Of a stretch of DNA of 64,000 nt, positions 43,016-52,550 are shown piece by piece. A model generated the notes under the pieces. That model was given only the letters and a program-made list of their open reading frames with translations, did not search any database and was not told where the DNA came from. The stretch is from an uncultured Bacilli bacterium. GTDB lineage: Bacteria > Bacillota_I > Bacilli_A > RF39 > UBA660. Position 1 is the first letter of the stretch; each line of letters begins with the position of its first letter. The translations under genes and the position numbers were made by a program. The DNA is taken from the NCBI GenBank assembly GCA_934095865.1, contig CAKOKU010000001.1, positions 1 to 64,000 of the forward strand. Reading direction: 5' to 3'.

Positions 43016-44821
43016 ATGGATAAGATTATAAATATTGCAGTAGTAGCGCACGTTGATGCCGGTAAAAGTACATTAGTAGATGCCCTATTACAACAAAATG
43101 GGGTTTTTCGTGATAATGAGGTAGTCCATGAGCAAGTTATGGATAGTAATGACTTAGAAAGAGAAAGAGGAATTACTATTTATTCTAAAAACTGTGCTAT
43201 TAGATATAAAGGCTATAAAATTAATATTGTAGATACACCTGGTCATGCTGATTTTTCTAGTGAAGTAGAAAGAATAATGCGTACTGTTGATACTGTAATT
43301 TTAATTGTAGATGCTAAAGAAGGCCCAATGCCACAAACAAGATTTGTTCTTAAAAAAGCTTTAGAACAAAATTTAAGACCAATTCTATTTATTAATAAAA
43401 TAGATAAGAAAGATGCGAGACCAGAAGAAGTAGTAAATATGACTTTTGATTTGTTTATGGAATTGAATGCTACTGATGAACAATTAGATTTCCCAATTGT
43501 ATATGGTGTTGCTAGAGATGGAAAGGCTACTTTAGATTTAAATAATTTAGCTGATGATATTTCTCCTTTGTTAGATACTGTTTTAAAACAAGTTAAACCA
43601 TATGAAGGTAGTGTAGATGATAATCTTCAATTACAAATTTCACAATTAGATTATGATTCCTTTATTGGTCGTTTAGGAATTGGCCGCGTTACTAAAGGGG
43701 TTGTAAAATCAGGAGAAATGGTTACTTTGTGTCGTAATGATGGAAAGGTTGAATCATTTAGAATATCTAAGTTATTTGTTAATGAAGGTATTAAAAAGAA
43801 AGAAGTTAATGAAGCTTACTATGGTGATATTGTAACTGTTGCTGGTTGTAAAGATATTTCTATTGGTGATACATTATGTCCTCAAGGTCTTGTTGATCCA
43901 TTACCTCCAATTGTAATTGAAAGACCAACACTATCAATGAACTTTATGGTTAACTCATCTCCTTTTGCTGGTCAAAGTGGTAAGTTCTTAACATCAAGAC
44001 ATATTAAAGATAGATTAGAAAAAGAATTAGAAACTAATGTTGGTTTAGAAGTAGAGGAATTACCTGGTACTGATGGTTTTAAAGTTTCTGGACGTGGAGA
44101 GCTACACTTATCTGTATTATTAGAAGAAATGCGCCGTGAAGGATATGAATTATGTGTATCTAAACCAGAAGTTTTATATGAAGAAATTGATGGTCGTAAA
44201 TGCGAACCATATGAGACAGTAATTGTTAATACACCAAGTGATTATGCTTCAACAATTATAGCTGATTTACAAGAAAGAAAAGCTACATTGTTAGTAATGA
44301 CAAATGGTGAAGAAGGTTATACACATTTAGAGTTTAGTGCTCCTACACGTGGATTGATTGGTTACCGTAGTGCATTTATTACTAATACTAAAGGTGAAGG
44401 TATTATGGTTCGTTCTTTTGATGAGTATAAACCATATGCTGGTGAAATAAGAGGCCGTAAAAATGGTGTTCTTGTTTCTATGGAAACTGGTAAGACTTTG
44501 GGTTATTCACTATACAACTTACAAGACAGAGGCCAAATGATTGTTGGGCCAAGCGTAGATGTTTATGTAGGTATGATTGTTGGTATTCATAATAGAGATA
44601 ATGATTTAAATGTTAACCCATGTAAGAATAAAGAAATGTCAAATACAAGAAGTAAATCTGCTGATGATGCTATTGCATTAGTTACTCCTAAAACATTTAG
44701 TTTAGAAGAAGCTTTAGAGTTTATTGAAGAAGATGAATATGTAGAAGTTACTCCAGCTGTTATTAGACTTCGTAAGAAAATTCTTGATCCAAATGAAAGA
44801 TTTAGAGTTAATAGAAAATAA
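43016..44821 (+). CDS. typA: Translational GTPase TypA/BipA
   Basis: This is a 601-residue protein of standard length. G1 AHVDAGKST, G2 with RGIT, G3 DTPGHADF, and G4 NKID are all present, followed by domain 2, two alpha/beta domains (ELHLSVLLEEMRREGYEL) and the TypA-specific C-terminal domain (NPCKNKEMSNTRSK, ALEFIEEDEYVEVTP). TypA binds the 70S ribosome and helps 50S assembly and stress growth. It is monocistronic with a terminator directly behind. Nothing is unusual. Confidence 0.97.
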   Translation: MDKIINIAVVAHVDAGKSTLVDALLQQNGVFRDNEVVHEQVMDSNDLERERGITIYSKNCAIRYKGYKINIVDTPGHADFSSEVERIMRTVDTVILIVDAKEGPMPQTRFVLKKALEQNLRPILFINKIDKKDARPEEVVNMTFDLFMELNATDEQLDFPIVYGVARDGKATLDLNNLADDISPLLDTVLKQVKPYEGSVDDNLQLQISQLDYDSFIGRLGIGRVTKGVVKSGEMVTLCRNDGKVESFRISKLFVNEGIKKKEVNEAYYGDIVTVAGCKDISIGDTLCPQGLVDPLPPIVIERPTLSMNFMVNSSPFAGQSGKFLTSRHIKDRLEKELETNVGLEVEELPGTDGFKVSGRGELHLSVLLEEMRREGYELCVSKPEVLYEEIDGRKCEPYETVIVNTPSDYASTIIADLQERKATLLVMTNGEEGYTHLEFSAPTRGLIGYRSAFITNTKGEGIMVRSFDEYKPYAGEIRGRKNGVLVSMETGKTLGYSLYNLQDRGQMIVGPSVDVYVGMIVGIHNRDNDLNVNPCKNKEMSNTRSKSADDAIALVTPKTFSLEEALEFIEEDEYVEVTPAVIRLRKKILDPNERFRVNRK

Positions 44822-44832
44822 TTAAACAAAGT

Positions 44833-44868
44833 AAACTTAAGATGTTAGATTATGTCTTAAGTTTTTTT
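44833..44868 (+). terminator. Terminator of typA
   Basis: AAACTTAAGA/TCTTAAGTTT forms a 10-bp stem with a T run. Confidence 0.88.
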
Positions 44869-44971
44869 AATTATCATTTATAATTTTTTAGAATTATAAA
44901 TGGTAAAGTTTGCTCTATGATAAATATAAAGAAACAGGTGATTTGTGAACAAATAATTCACTTAAAAATAC

Positions 44972-44999
44972 TTGGAAATAGTGGATTTTGTGCTATAAT
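44972..44999 (+). promoter_or_regulatory. SigmaA promoter of the carrier gene
   Basis: TTGGAA (44972-44977) and TATAAT (44994-44999) are 16 bp apart. This places transcription start after 45000 and excludes the in-frame ATG at 44917 as the start. Confidence 0.7.
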
Positions 45000-45018
45000 T
45001 TTAATGGAGGTAAAGAAA

Positions 45019-46557
45019 ATGGAAAAGAAAGATGAAAAAAAGAAAAATTCATCAAAAGCTGCTAAAGTAAAAAACAATACTAAAACAACTTCTAAAGTAG
45101 AAGAAGAAAAAGTAGCCGCTGTAAAGATTGTTAAAGAAGAAAATAAGAAATCAACATCTAAAGCAAATAGTCATTTCTTATTTAAGATTTTAGCAATTTG
45201 TATTCTAGTGGCAGTTGTATTTACTTGGGTAATTCCTGTTGGAAGTTTTAGTAGTGGTACGTTTACTAGTGGTGAATTAGAGAGAAAAGGCATTGCTGAT
45301 ATATTTTTAAATATATTCTATGCTAGTAACCATTATCTATTACAAGTTGTTTTTGTCTTAATAGTAGGGTTATTTTATGGTGTACTTGCGAAGACTGACG
45401 GTTATAAAGCTTTGATAAATAAAGCAACGGAATTTTGGATTGATAAAAAAACACGTTTTGTTTTAATTCATACGTTGTTAATTGCTTTGTTTGCATCAAC
45501 TGCTACTCAAAGTTTTCCAACATTAATTTTTATACCAATGATAATTAGTATTGCCAGTCGTTTAGGCTTTGGTAAAATATCTTCTATTGCAATGACATTT
45601 GGTGCTATTATGATTGGTACTGTTGGTCAAACGACTTCATTAGTTGGTATTAATTATTTAGTTAGTACTATGGGTATAGAAGTTGGAACTAATTTATTAG
45701 CAAGATTTGGTATACTTGCCTTTGGCTATCTTCTTTTGAATTTATTAATTATTAAGAATATGAAAAAAGATAAAGCTGAAGAAGAATTAGATTTAATACC
45801 ATTAACTGGTAATGAAAATAAGGGAAAAGCTTGGCCATATATTGTTTTATTTAGTGTATTATTAGTAGTAGCTGTACTTGGTTTTATGCCATGGTCATCA
45901 GTATTTGATATTACAATATTTGATACATTCCATACTTGGATAACTGAAAAAGCTACTATTACAATTGGTGGAACATCACATGCTGTTTTAAGTTATATAT
46001 TAGGTACAACTTCTACTTTTGGCGAATGGGATTTATATACTTATGCTTATGTTTCAATGATTGCTTTAGTATTTGTTAAACTATTTAGCAAGATTAAATT
46101 CGATGAAGCTTTAGATGGCGCAGTCGAAGGCATGAAGAAACTTGTTAAACCAGCTTTGTTTGTAGTTTTAGCTTATACTATGTTTGAGTTCTGTTACTCA
46201 CAATACTCAACTGGTTTTGTTAATACAATTGTAAATGGCATTGTTGGTGAAAAGTTTAATGTATTTAGTAATACATTTGCTAATATTATTGCTGATTTCT
46301 TCCATGTTGATTTTGGATATACTGCTTTCGTATTTGGTAGTGTGTTTGCATCAAGATTTAAAGATTACGTTGCAACTATTTTAGTAATTATGACATCAAT
46401 TAATGGTTTAGTTTCTATGGTAACACCAACAAGTGTTGTCTTATTAACTGGTTTAAGTATGTATGATGCATCTTATAAAAAATGGTTAAAATACATTTGG
46501 AAATTAGCTCTAGTTTTATTAGTAATATTAGTTGCATTTTTCTTAGTACTTGCTTAA
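45019..46557 (+). CDS. YfcC/DcuC-type membrane carrier
   Basis: This is a 512-residue protein. GGAGG (45006-45010) selects the ATG at 45019. The first 50 residues are Lys/Glu/Ser-rich and cytosolic. About twelve membrane helices follow. The opening LAICILVAVVFTWVIPVGSF and the block IMIGTVGQTTSLVGINYLV resemble the C4-dicarboxylate anaerobic carrier group (PF03606, YfcC), which includes basic amino acid and dicarboxylate transporters. The substrate cannot be assigned. The long charged N-terminal extension is uncommon for the family. Monocistronic, with promoter and terminator. Confidence 0.8.
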   Translation: MEKKDEKKKNSSKAAKVKNNTKTTSKVEEEKVAAVKIVKEENKKSTSKANSHFLFKILAICILVAVVFTWVIPVGSFSSGTFTSGELERKGIADIFLNIFYASNHYLLQVVFVLIVGLFYGVLAKTDGYKALINKATEFWIDKKTRFVLIHTLLIALFASTATQSFPTLIFIPMIISIASRLGFGKISSIAMTFGAIMIGTVGQTTSLVGINYLVSTMGIEVGTNLLARFGILAFGYLLLNLLIIKNMKKDKAEEELDLIPLTGNENKGKAWPYIVLFSVLLVVAVLGFMPWSSVFDITIFDTFHTWITEKATITIGGTSHAVLSYILGTTSTFGEWDLYTYAYVSMIALVFVKLFSKIKFDEALDGAVEGMKKLVKPALFVVLAYTMFEFCYSQYSTGFVNTIVNGIVGEKFNVFSNTFANIIADFFHVDFGYTAFVFGSVFASRFKDYVATILVIMTSINGLVSMVTPTSVVLLTGLSMYDASYKKWLKYIWKLALVLLVILVAFFLVLA

Positions 46558-46564
46558 AAAATGA

Positions 46565-46587
46565 AGCTCCTAAATTGGGGCTTTTTT
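46565..46587 (+). terminator. Terminator of the carrier gene
   Basis: AGCTCC/GGGGCT (one wobble) is followed by TTTTTT. Confidence 0.82.
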
Positions 46588-46623
46588 AAATGCTTTAGAA
46601 ATTTTTGGATGTGAAATTAAATG

Positions 46624-46652
46624 TTGATTTCAAAGTGGTAGTTTGCTATAAT
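46624..46652 (+). promoter_or_regulatory. SigmaA promoter of the rpsF operon
   Basis: TTGATT (46624-46629) and TATAAT (46647-46652) are separated by 17 bp. Transcription should start near 46659. Confidence 0.85.
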
Positions 46653-46657
46653 ACTAA

Positions 46658-46726
46658 GCGAGTAACAAATTACTCCTTGCTTCACATTAAAGTGTAAGCC
46701 GAGTGACCAAGAGGAGGTGTAGAAAA
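46658..46726 (+). ncRNA. Probable S6:S18 ribosomal protein leader
   Basis: The leader can fold into GAGTAA-CAAA-TTACTC (46660-46675) and CTTCAC-ATTAAA-GTGTAAG, followed by an exposed CCG (46699-46701) close to AGAGGAGG. A CCG element in the rpsF leader is the hallmark of the motif bound by the S6:S18 complex, which represses its own operon. The match is by eye; a covariance search was not possible. Confidence 0.55.
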
Positions 46727-47017
46727 ATGAATAAATACGAAATGATGTTCATTGTTAAAGCTACTATGGAAGAAGCTAATGTTAAAGCTGTTGCTGATAA
46801 TATGAAAAAATTAGCTGAAAGTTTAAGTGCTAAAATAGATAGCTTTAAGGAAATGGGCGAAAAGAAACTAGCATATCCTATAAAAAAAGAAATTAATGGT
46901 TATTATTTTGTAATGACTATGGCTGCTAGCAAAGATGCTGTTAAAGAAATTGACCGTAAAGCATCAATCGATGAAAATATAATTAGACATTTAATTATTA
47001 AATTAGATGAGGAGTAA
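46727..47017 (+). CDS. rpsF: 30S ribosomal protein S6
   Basis: This is a 96-residue protein with the ATG at 46727 behind AGAGGAGG. NKYEMMFIVKATM at the N-terminus and YPIKKEINGYYFVM in the middle are family signatures. S6 binds S18 and the 16S rRNA central domain. It heads the conserved rpsF-ssb-rpsR operon and is likely feedback-controlled with S18 through the leader. ssb follows after 3 nt. Confidence 0.97.
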   Translation: MNKYEMMFIVKATMEEANVKAVADNMKKLAESLSAKIDSFKEMGEKKLAYPIKKEINGYYFVMTMAASKDAVKEIDRKASIDENIIRHLIIKLDEE

Positions 47018-47020
47018 GGT

Positions 47021-47515
47021 ATGAATAAAGTTATTTTAATTGGTAGATTGACTAGAGATCCAGAAATGCGTACGACAACTACTGGTAATGCGACAGCATC
47101 ATTTACTATTGCTGTTAGTAGACCTTTTACTAATCAACAAGGTGAAAGAGAAGCTGATTTTATCAACTGTGTAGTTTGGCGTAAACAAGCAGAAAATGTT
47201 TCAAAGTATTGTAGTAAAGGTTCACAGGTTGCTGTTGAAGGAAGATTGCAAACAAGAAGTTATGATGCAAATGATGGAACAAAGCGTTATGTTACTGAAG
47301 TAATTGCTGATAATGTAACATTCTTAGGTTCTAGAGCTGGTGCCGGTCAATCAACTAATGACAATACAACATCATCTTATAATTCAAATTATCAATCTAA
47401 TCAAAATGTGATGGGTGGAGCTAGTAATGATATTGCTACAACTGATTTGGATATGGATCCATATGCAGCGATGGGCAATGAGATATCATTAACTGACGAT
47501 GATCTACCTTTCTAG
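47021..47515 (+). CDS. ssb: Single-stranded DNA-binding protein
   Basis: This is a 164-residue protein. The OB fold starts MNKVILIGRLTRDPEMR and contains FINCVVWRKQAENVSKYC and GSQVAVEGRLQTRSYD. A Ser/Asn/Gly linker leads to the acidic tip DDDLPF that recruits replication and repair partners. It acts at replication forks as a tetramer. Its position between rpsF and rpsR is the standard Bacillota arrangement. Confidence 0.97.
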   Translation: MNKVILIGRLTRDPEMRTTTTGNATASFTIAVSRPFTNQQGEREADFINCVVWRKQAENVSKYCSKGSQVAVEGRLQTRSYDANDGTKRYVTEVIADNVTFLGSRAGAGQSTNDNTTSSYNSNYQSNQNVMGGASNDIATTDLDMDPYAAMGNEISLTDDDLPF

Positions 47516-47530
47516 GAAGGAATAGAAAAA

Positions 47531-47749
47531 ATGGCAGAATTTTACCGTAAGAAAAAAAGAATATGTCAAATGTGTGCTGGTAAGTCTATTGATTACAAAG
47601 ATGTTCCTATTATTTTAAAGTATGTAACTGAAAAAGGAAAAATCGTTAATAGAAGACAAAGCGGTGCATGTGCTAAACATCAAAGACATATTGCACAACA
47701 AATTAAATATGCAAGATTTATGGCTTTAATACCATATGTAAAAGACTAG
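47531..47749 (+). CDS. rpsR: 30S ribosomal protein S18
   Basis: This is a 72-residue basic protein. It keeps the cysteine pair CQMC and a later CAKH, so it is the zinc-binding (C+) form of S18. RRQSGACAKHQRHIAQQIKYAR is split by the usual RNA-binding arginines. It pairs with S6 on the 30S platform. In many Bacillota gdpP lies between this gene and rplI; here only about 216 non-coding bases do. Confidence 0.96.
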   Translation: MAEFYRKKKRICQMCAGKSIDYKDVPIILKYVTEKGKIVNRRQSGACAKHQRHIAQQIKYARFMALIPYVKD

Positions 47750-47771
47750 GTACTTGAAAAAGTATCTTTTT
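47749..47771 (+). terminator. Terminator of the rpsF operon
   Basis: GGTACTT/AAGTATC (one wobble) with a GAAA loop is followed by a T run; it begins in the rpsR stop codon. Confidence 0.82.
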
Positions 47772-47909
47772 CTTTTGTAATAAAATACAAATATTATCTA
47801 TAATTAATTATAATAATTTACTTAAAGTATATATTAAAAAATATAAATTTTATGTGAGTAAATTTATTTGAAAAAAGTGTTTGGAAATAGGCTGATTTGA
47901 TAAAATTTT

Positions 47910-47938
47910 TTGACTGATAAGATGATATTTGGTACAAT
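47910..47938 (+). promoter_or_regulatory. SigmaA promoter of the rplI-dnaB operon
   Basis: TTGACT (47910-47915), a 17-bp spacer and an extended -10 TGG-TACAAT (47933-47938) are visible. Confidence 0.85.
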
Positions 47939-47965
47939 AGGTAGGAATTAAAAAGGAGAGGCATA

Positions 47966-48406
47966 ATGAAAGTTATATTACTTAAAGATGTAAAAAAACA
48001 AGGAAAAAAAGATGAGATAATTGAAGTTAGTGATGGCTATGCCATGAATTATTTAATTAAAAATGGGTTAGCTGTTGCAGCGACAAAGACAAGTACAAAG
48101 ATTTTATCAAAAGAATTAGATGATCGTAAGGTTGCAGAAGAAGCTTTTGTTAAAGAAATGGAAGCAATGCGTGATAAAATAGTTAGAGAAGATATTACGT
48201 TTAAAGTTAAAACTGGTGCTATGGACAAAGTATTTGGTAATATTTCTTCAAAACAAATTGCTGATTATTTGAATAAGTTAGGATATAAAGTTGACAAGAA
48301 ACAAATTCAAATTGATAGTCCGATTGATACTTTAGGAGTACATAATGTAACTCTAGAATTACATAAAAAAGTTAGATTTAACATTAGAATTAATATAGTG
48401 AAGTAG
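47966..48406 (+). CDS. rplI: 50S ribosomal protein L9
   Basis: This is a 146-residue protein. The N-terminal domain [20 protein letters not shown] and [17 protein letters not shown] is the L9 signature. A connecting helix and the C-terminal domain with [15 protein letters not shown] follow. L9 binds 23S rRNA near L1 and limits frameshifting. AAAGGAGAGG precedes the ATG. dnaB follows after 8 nt, as in other Bacilli. Confidence 0.97.
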   Translation: MKVILLKDVKKQGKKDEIIEVSDGYAMNYLIKNGLAVAATKTSTKILSKELDDRKVAEEAFVKEMEAMRDKIVREDITFKVKTGAMDKVFGNISSKQIADYLNKLGYKVDKKQIQIDSPIDTLGVHNVTLELHKKVRFNIRINIVK

Positions 48407-48414
48407 GTGATAGT

Positions 48415-49767
48415 ATGGCAAGGAAGATGCCACAAAATCTAGATGCTGAAATGTCTGTATTGGGTGTTTGCTTTCTTGATGAACGTGTGATTGGCAAAGT
48501 CTTAGAAGAAGTAACAGAAGATATGTTCTATAATGATGCTAATCGAAAAATTTTTCTTGCTATAAAAAGTTTACATACTAATGGAGTTCCAGTTGATGTA
48601 ACAACAATTGCTGATGAACTTGATAAGAGTAAATCTTTAGCCGCTGTTGGTGGAATTGAGTATTTAACAGATGTTATATCATCTGTGGTTACAGTTGCTA
48701 ATTTAGATTATTATATAAATATTATAAAAGAAAAAATGATAGTGCGTAATTTAATTACGACAGCTACGGATATAGTAACTGAAGCATATAATGAAGAAGA
48801 TGATATTACATCGCTTTTAGATAATGCTGAAAAAAATATTCTTGATGTTATTAGATCAAGACAAACAACAGAGTTTGCTCCGATTGGTGATGTTTTGGCT
48901 AGAGCTCAAGCTCAATTAGAATTTTTATCACAAAATCGCAGTGTTATTTCAGGATTAGAAACTGGCTTCTACGATTTAGATAAAGCTACCAGTGGTTTGC
49001 ATGAGGGTGAAATGATTGTTATTGCGGCTCGTCCCGGTATGGGAAAAACTGCTTTTGCTTTAAATATAGCAACCCATGCAGCGATGACGACAAAAAAGGC
49101 AGTGGCTATTTTTAACTTAGAAATGTCAGCTGAACAATTGGTTAATCGTATGATAAGTGCCGTCGGTGGTATTGAAGGTAAAAAATTAACTAATGGTCAG
49201 TTAGGCCAAACCGATTGGCGAAAATATAATGAAGCTATGAGTCAGTTAGCTGACACTAATATTTATATAGAAGATAATTCGGGTATTACGGTTAATGATA
49301 TAAGGGCTAAATGTCGTAGATTAGCCAGCAAAAAAGAAGGCTTAGGTTTAATAATAATCGATTACTTACAGCTTCTTACCATAGGCGGTCGAAGACCAGA
49401 TTCTCGTCAGCAAGAAGTATCAGATATTTCCCGTTCCATAAAAATGATGGCAATGGAATTGAAAGTGCCAGTTATAGCCTTAGCGCAACTTTCGCGTAAT
49501 GCTGAAAAAAGAGAAAATAATGAACCAATGCTAGCAGATTTAAGAGAATCAGGTTCAATTGAACAAGATGCTGATATAGTCATGTTTATTAATAGAAAAG
49601 ATTATTACAAAGCTAAAACAGAATTAGGAAAGAATGAAAATGTGGAGACTGATATTATCATTGCAAAACACAGAAAAGGGGGAACCGGTAAATTTACCGT
49701 TTTATTTGAACCAACCATGATGAATTTTAAAAATTATATGGTTTTGGAAAAAGAAGGAGAATATTAA
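48415..49767 (+). CDS. dnaB: Replicative DNA helicase
   Basis: This is a 450-residue hexameric helicase (named dnaC in Bacillus). The N-terminal helical domain begins PQNLDAEMSVLG. The RecA-like domain has Walker A ARPGMGKTAFAL near 207 and the family blocks FNLEMSAEQLVNRM, IIIDYLQLL (Walker B) and SIEQDADIVMFINR. No intein is present. The stop overlaps the start of the next gene (TAATG), coupling it to the M23 peptidase gene. Confidence 0.97.
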   Translation: MARKMPQNLDAEMSVLGVCFLDERVIGKVLEEVTEDMFYNDANRKIFLAIKSLHTNGVPVDVTTIADELDKSKSLAAVGGIEYLTDVISSVVTVANLDYYINIIKEKMIVRNLITTATDIVTEAYNEEDDITSLLDNAEKNILDVIRSRQTTEFAPIGDVLARAQAQLEFLSQNRSVISGLETGFYDLDKATSGLHEGEMIVIAARPGMGKTAFALNIATHAAMTTKKAVAIFNLEMSAEQLVNRMISAVGGIEGKKLTNGQLGQTDWRKYNEAMSQLADTNIYIEDNSGITVNDIRAKCRRLASKKEGLGLIIIDYLQLLTIGGRRPDSRQQEVSDISRSIKMMAMELKVPVIALAQLSRNAEKRENNEPMLADLRESGSIEQDADIVMFINRKDYYKAKTELGKNENVETDIIIAKHRKGGTGKFTVLFEPTMMNFKNYMVLEKEGEY

Positions 49768-51272
49768 TGAGTAAAAAAACTAGAGTTCTTTGTATACTGA
49801 CAACTTTAATTTTTGGAGTAGCTATGTTTATTGCAACATCATATAAAACTAGTTATGCTGATGAAATTGAAGGTGTTTATCAAGTATATTTAAATGGTGA
49901 AAAACTAGGAATGATTAGTAGCCAAGATGAACTATATAATTTAATTAATGAAGAGCAGTCGGCAATTAAGGATGAGTACGATGTTGCTCAAGTATATCCC
50001 CCAAAAGGATTTTCAATTACTAAATTAAACACTTATAGTGCTACTGTCGACAGTGCATCTGATATTTATGAAAAGATAAAAGAAGCTAAAAACTTTACTG
50101 TAAAAGGTTATACTATAACTGTTAGTAGTAAGGGTGATGATGCTAAAGTTTTATATAAAATAAATGTATTAGATGAAAATGTTTTTGAAGAAGCTTTAAA
50201 AAAATTGGTGTTATCATTTATTCCTGAAGATGAGTATTTAGCCTATATAAATAATGAGCAAAAAGAAATTGTTGATACGGGTGAACGTATAGAAAATTTA
50301 TATTTTCAAGAAAACATTTCCATTAAAGAGACTTATATTAGTACTGATGAGAAAATATTTACTGATGTGGAAGATTTAAGTAAGTATTTATTATTTGGTA
50401 GTGATAATGAAGAAGTAGAGTATACAGTAAAATTAGGTGATACTATTAGTAGTATTGCTGAAACAAATGAGTTAAATGTTTCGGAATTTTTAGTAGCTAA
50501 TCCAAAGTATAAGAGTGCTGATGATTTATTGGCCGTTGGAGATAAAGTAATTATTTCCTTGATTAATCCAAAATTAAGTTTGGTTTATGATAAATATGTT
50601 GTTGAAGATGTTGAAGAAAAATATTCAACAGAAATAAAATATGATAACTCAAAAAATACTAGTTATAAATATGTTCAACAAAAAGGTGTTAATGGTATAA
50701 GACGTGTTGCTTCTCGTACTCAAGTTATCAATGGTGATGCTAACCAACAATCAGTAATTGATACCGCTAATACTTATATGGTAAGAGATACTGTAAATGA
50801 AATTATTGTTAAAGGTAGAAAAACTACATCAAGTTGGGGTAGTTATATTGATGATGGTACAGAATATGCATGGCCAACTTTGAAACCGTATAAAATTACC
50901 TCTGGTTTTGGTACAAGATACTTATTTAACCGTACAAGTCATGATGGTATAGATATTTCAGGTACTGGTTATGGTTCACCAATTTATGCTATTGCTGCTG
51001 GTACTGTTTATCATGTTGGTTATTATGGCCCAGGTGGAAGGGCATTTGGTTTAAATATTATCATTAAGCATTCTAATGGTGCTTACTCAGCATATGGCCA
51101 TTTGTCTGATACTTATGTTCAAAAAGATCAATATGTTGAACGTGCTCAAAAGATAGGAGCAATGGGAAAAAGTGGTCAAGTAACAGGTACTCACCTTCAC
51201 CTTGGTTATTGGATAGGTGTACCTTGGAAACCAGGAAGTAAGGCTATAAATCCATTGTTGTTGTATAAGTAA
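49767..51272 (+). CDS. LysM-G5-M23 cell-wall metallopeptidase
   Basis: This is a 501-residue exported protein with a signal segment at about 7-30 (cleavage near SYADE). After a helical N-terminal region come a LysM domain (YTVKLGDTISSIAETN, about 225-270), a G5 domain (about 290-355) and an M23 lysostaphin-type domain. The zinc site is H392/D396 in HDGID and H476/H478 in THLHLG. It probably cuts peptidoglycan cross-bridges at the septum or wall. Its start overlaps dnaB and its end overlaps walJ, the place where Bacilli often carry a walK/yycHI or related peptidase gene. Confidence 0.93.
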   Translation: MSKKTRVLCILTTLIFGVAMFIATSYKTSYADEIEGVYQVYLNGEKLGMISSQDELYNLINEEQSAIKDEYDVAQVYPPKGFSITKLNTYSATVDSASDIYEKIKEAKNFTVKGYTITVSSKGDDAKVLYKINVLDENVFEEALKKLVLSFIPEDEYLAYINNEQKEIVDTGERIENLYFQENISIKETYISTDEKIFTDVEDLSKYLLFGSDNEEVEYTVKLGDTISSIAETNELNVSEFLVANPKYKSADDLLAVGDKVIISLINPKLSLVYDKYVVEDVEEKYSTEIKYDNSKNTSYKYVQQKGVNGIRRVASRTQVINGDANQQSVIDTANTYMVRDTVNEIIVKGRKTTSSWGSYIDDGTEYAWPTLKPYKITSGFGTRYLFNRTSHDGIDISGTGYGSPIYAIAAGTVYHVGYYGPGGRAFGLNIIIKHSNGAYSAYGHLSDTYVQKDQYVERAQKIGAMGKSGQVTGTHLHLGYWIGVPWKPGSKAINPLLLYK

Positions 51273-52045
51273 TGAGAATTTGTGTTTTGGCTAGTGGTTC
51301 TAAAGGGAATGTTACTTATGTAGAGACAAAAGAACATAAGATATTACTAGATATAGGAACTAATTTAAGATATATAAAAAATCAGCTAGAGGAACTTGGC
51401 GTTTCTCTAGCTGATATTGATATAATTCTAGTTTCCCATGTTCATACTGATCATATTGGCGCCTTAAATCAATATATAAAAAAATATAATGGAAATGTTT
51501 ATATGACGATGGGAATGTTAGAAGAACTAGGTATTGATGCACCAATAAATAAATATTCTAATTTACAAATTTATAATGATAATTTATATTTGGATGATTT
51601 AAAAGTAGAAATAATAAAAACCAGTCATGATACAAAAGATTCAAAAGGCTTTATTTTAAGTGAAGGCTTGAAAAGCTTAGTATACTTAACCGATACTGGT
51701 TATTTAAACCAAAAATATTTTTCAATCCTAAGTAATAGAAACGTTTATTTGTTTGAGAGTAATCATGATGTAGAAATGCTTTTAAATGGCAAGTATCCAG
51801 CTTGGTTAAAAGACCGTGTATCTGGTCCTTATGGCCATTTGTCAAATCAAGATGCTTCTGTTTATTTAGCAAAACTAATTGGTCCAGATACCAAAAAGAT
51901 TGTTTTATTGCACTTATCTCATGAAAATAATACAGAAGATATAGCACTATCAACTTTTAGAAAAACATTAATAGAGTATGATGTTTGTTTTACTAATGTT
52001 TGTTGTGCCAAACAAAATGAACGAATTGAGGAAATAATCATATGA
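51272..52045 (+). CDS. walJ: Metallo-beta-lactamase-fold protein WalJ/YycJ
   Basis: This is a 257-residue MBL protein. It starts MRICVLASGSKGNVTYVET, carries the metal motif SHVHTDHIG, and has the WalJ-specific ESNHDVEMLLNGKYP and GHLSN. WalJ acts in the cytosol and is linked to cell division, replication or DNA repair in Bacilli. It normally closes the walRK operon, but walRK are not in this window. It overlaps rlmH by 4 nt (ATGA). Confidence 0.92.
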   Translation: MRICVLASGSKGNVTYVETKEHKILLDIGTNLRYIKNQLEELGVSLADIDIILVSHVHTDHIGALNQYIKKYNGNVYMTMGMLEELGIDAPINKYSNLQIYNDNLYLDDLKVEIIKTSHDTKDSKGFILSEGLKSLVYLTDTGYLNQKYFSILSNRNVYLFESNHDVEMLLNGKYPAWLKDRVSGPYGHLSNQDASVYLAKLIGPDTKKIVLLHLSHENNTEDIALSTFRKTLIEYDVCFTNVCCAKQNERIEEIII

Positions 52046-52476
52046 TTAAGTTGATTTGTGTAGGAAAAATAAAAGAAAAGTATTTGAGTGATTTAATTGC
52101 TGATTATGCTAAAAGAATAAATAAATATCATAAATTAAATGTAATTGAATTAAAAGATAGTGATATAGTATCAGAAAGTAAAGAGATTATTAAACATATA
52201 GGTTCAAATGATTATGTCGTCGCTTTAGCTATTGAAGGAGAAGAAATGTCATCTTTAGGATTTGCTAAGTTTTTAAATAATACATTTAATCATTATGGGA
52301 CGATTACTTTTATTATTGGTGGTTCTGATGGAATATTAGAAAATATTAAAATGAGTGCTAATAAGAAATTATCTTTTTCGAAGATGACGATGCCACATGG
52401 GTTATTTAGAGGTGTCTTTTTAGAGCAATTATATAGAGCTTTTAAAATAAATAATAATGAAACTTACCATAAATAA
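52042..52476 (+). CDS. rlmH: 23S rRNA pseudouridine-1915 N3-methyltransferase
   Basis: This is a 144-residue SPOUT methyltransferase. MIKLICVGKIKEKYL at the N-terminus, the SAM loop FIIGGSDG near 91-98 and the C-terminal LFRGVFLEQLYRAFKI with ETYHK are diagnostic. It methylates Psi1915 in helix 69 of 23S rRNA on assembled ribosomes. It follows walJ as in most Bacillota. A terminator ends the operon started at rplI. Confidence 0.97.
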   Translation: MIKLICVGKIKEKYLSDLIADYAKRINKYHKLNVIELKDSDIVSESKEIIKHIGSNDYVVALAIEGEEMSSLGFAKFLNNTFNHYGTITFIIGGSDGILENIKMSANKKLSFSKMTMPHGLFRGVFLEQLYRAFKINNNETYHK

Positions 52477-52478
52477 TT

Positions 52479-52517
52479 AGAAGATTGCAAAAATAAAAGA
52501 CAGTAATCTTCTTTTTT
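52479..52517 (+). terminator. Terminator of the rplI-rlmH operon
   Basis: AGAAGATT/AATCTTCT forms an 8-bp stem with a long loop and is followed by six Ts. Confidence 0.8.
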
Positions 52518-52550
52518 GATAAAATAGTGAAGGAAAAGGAATGAAGTAAA

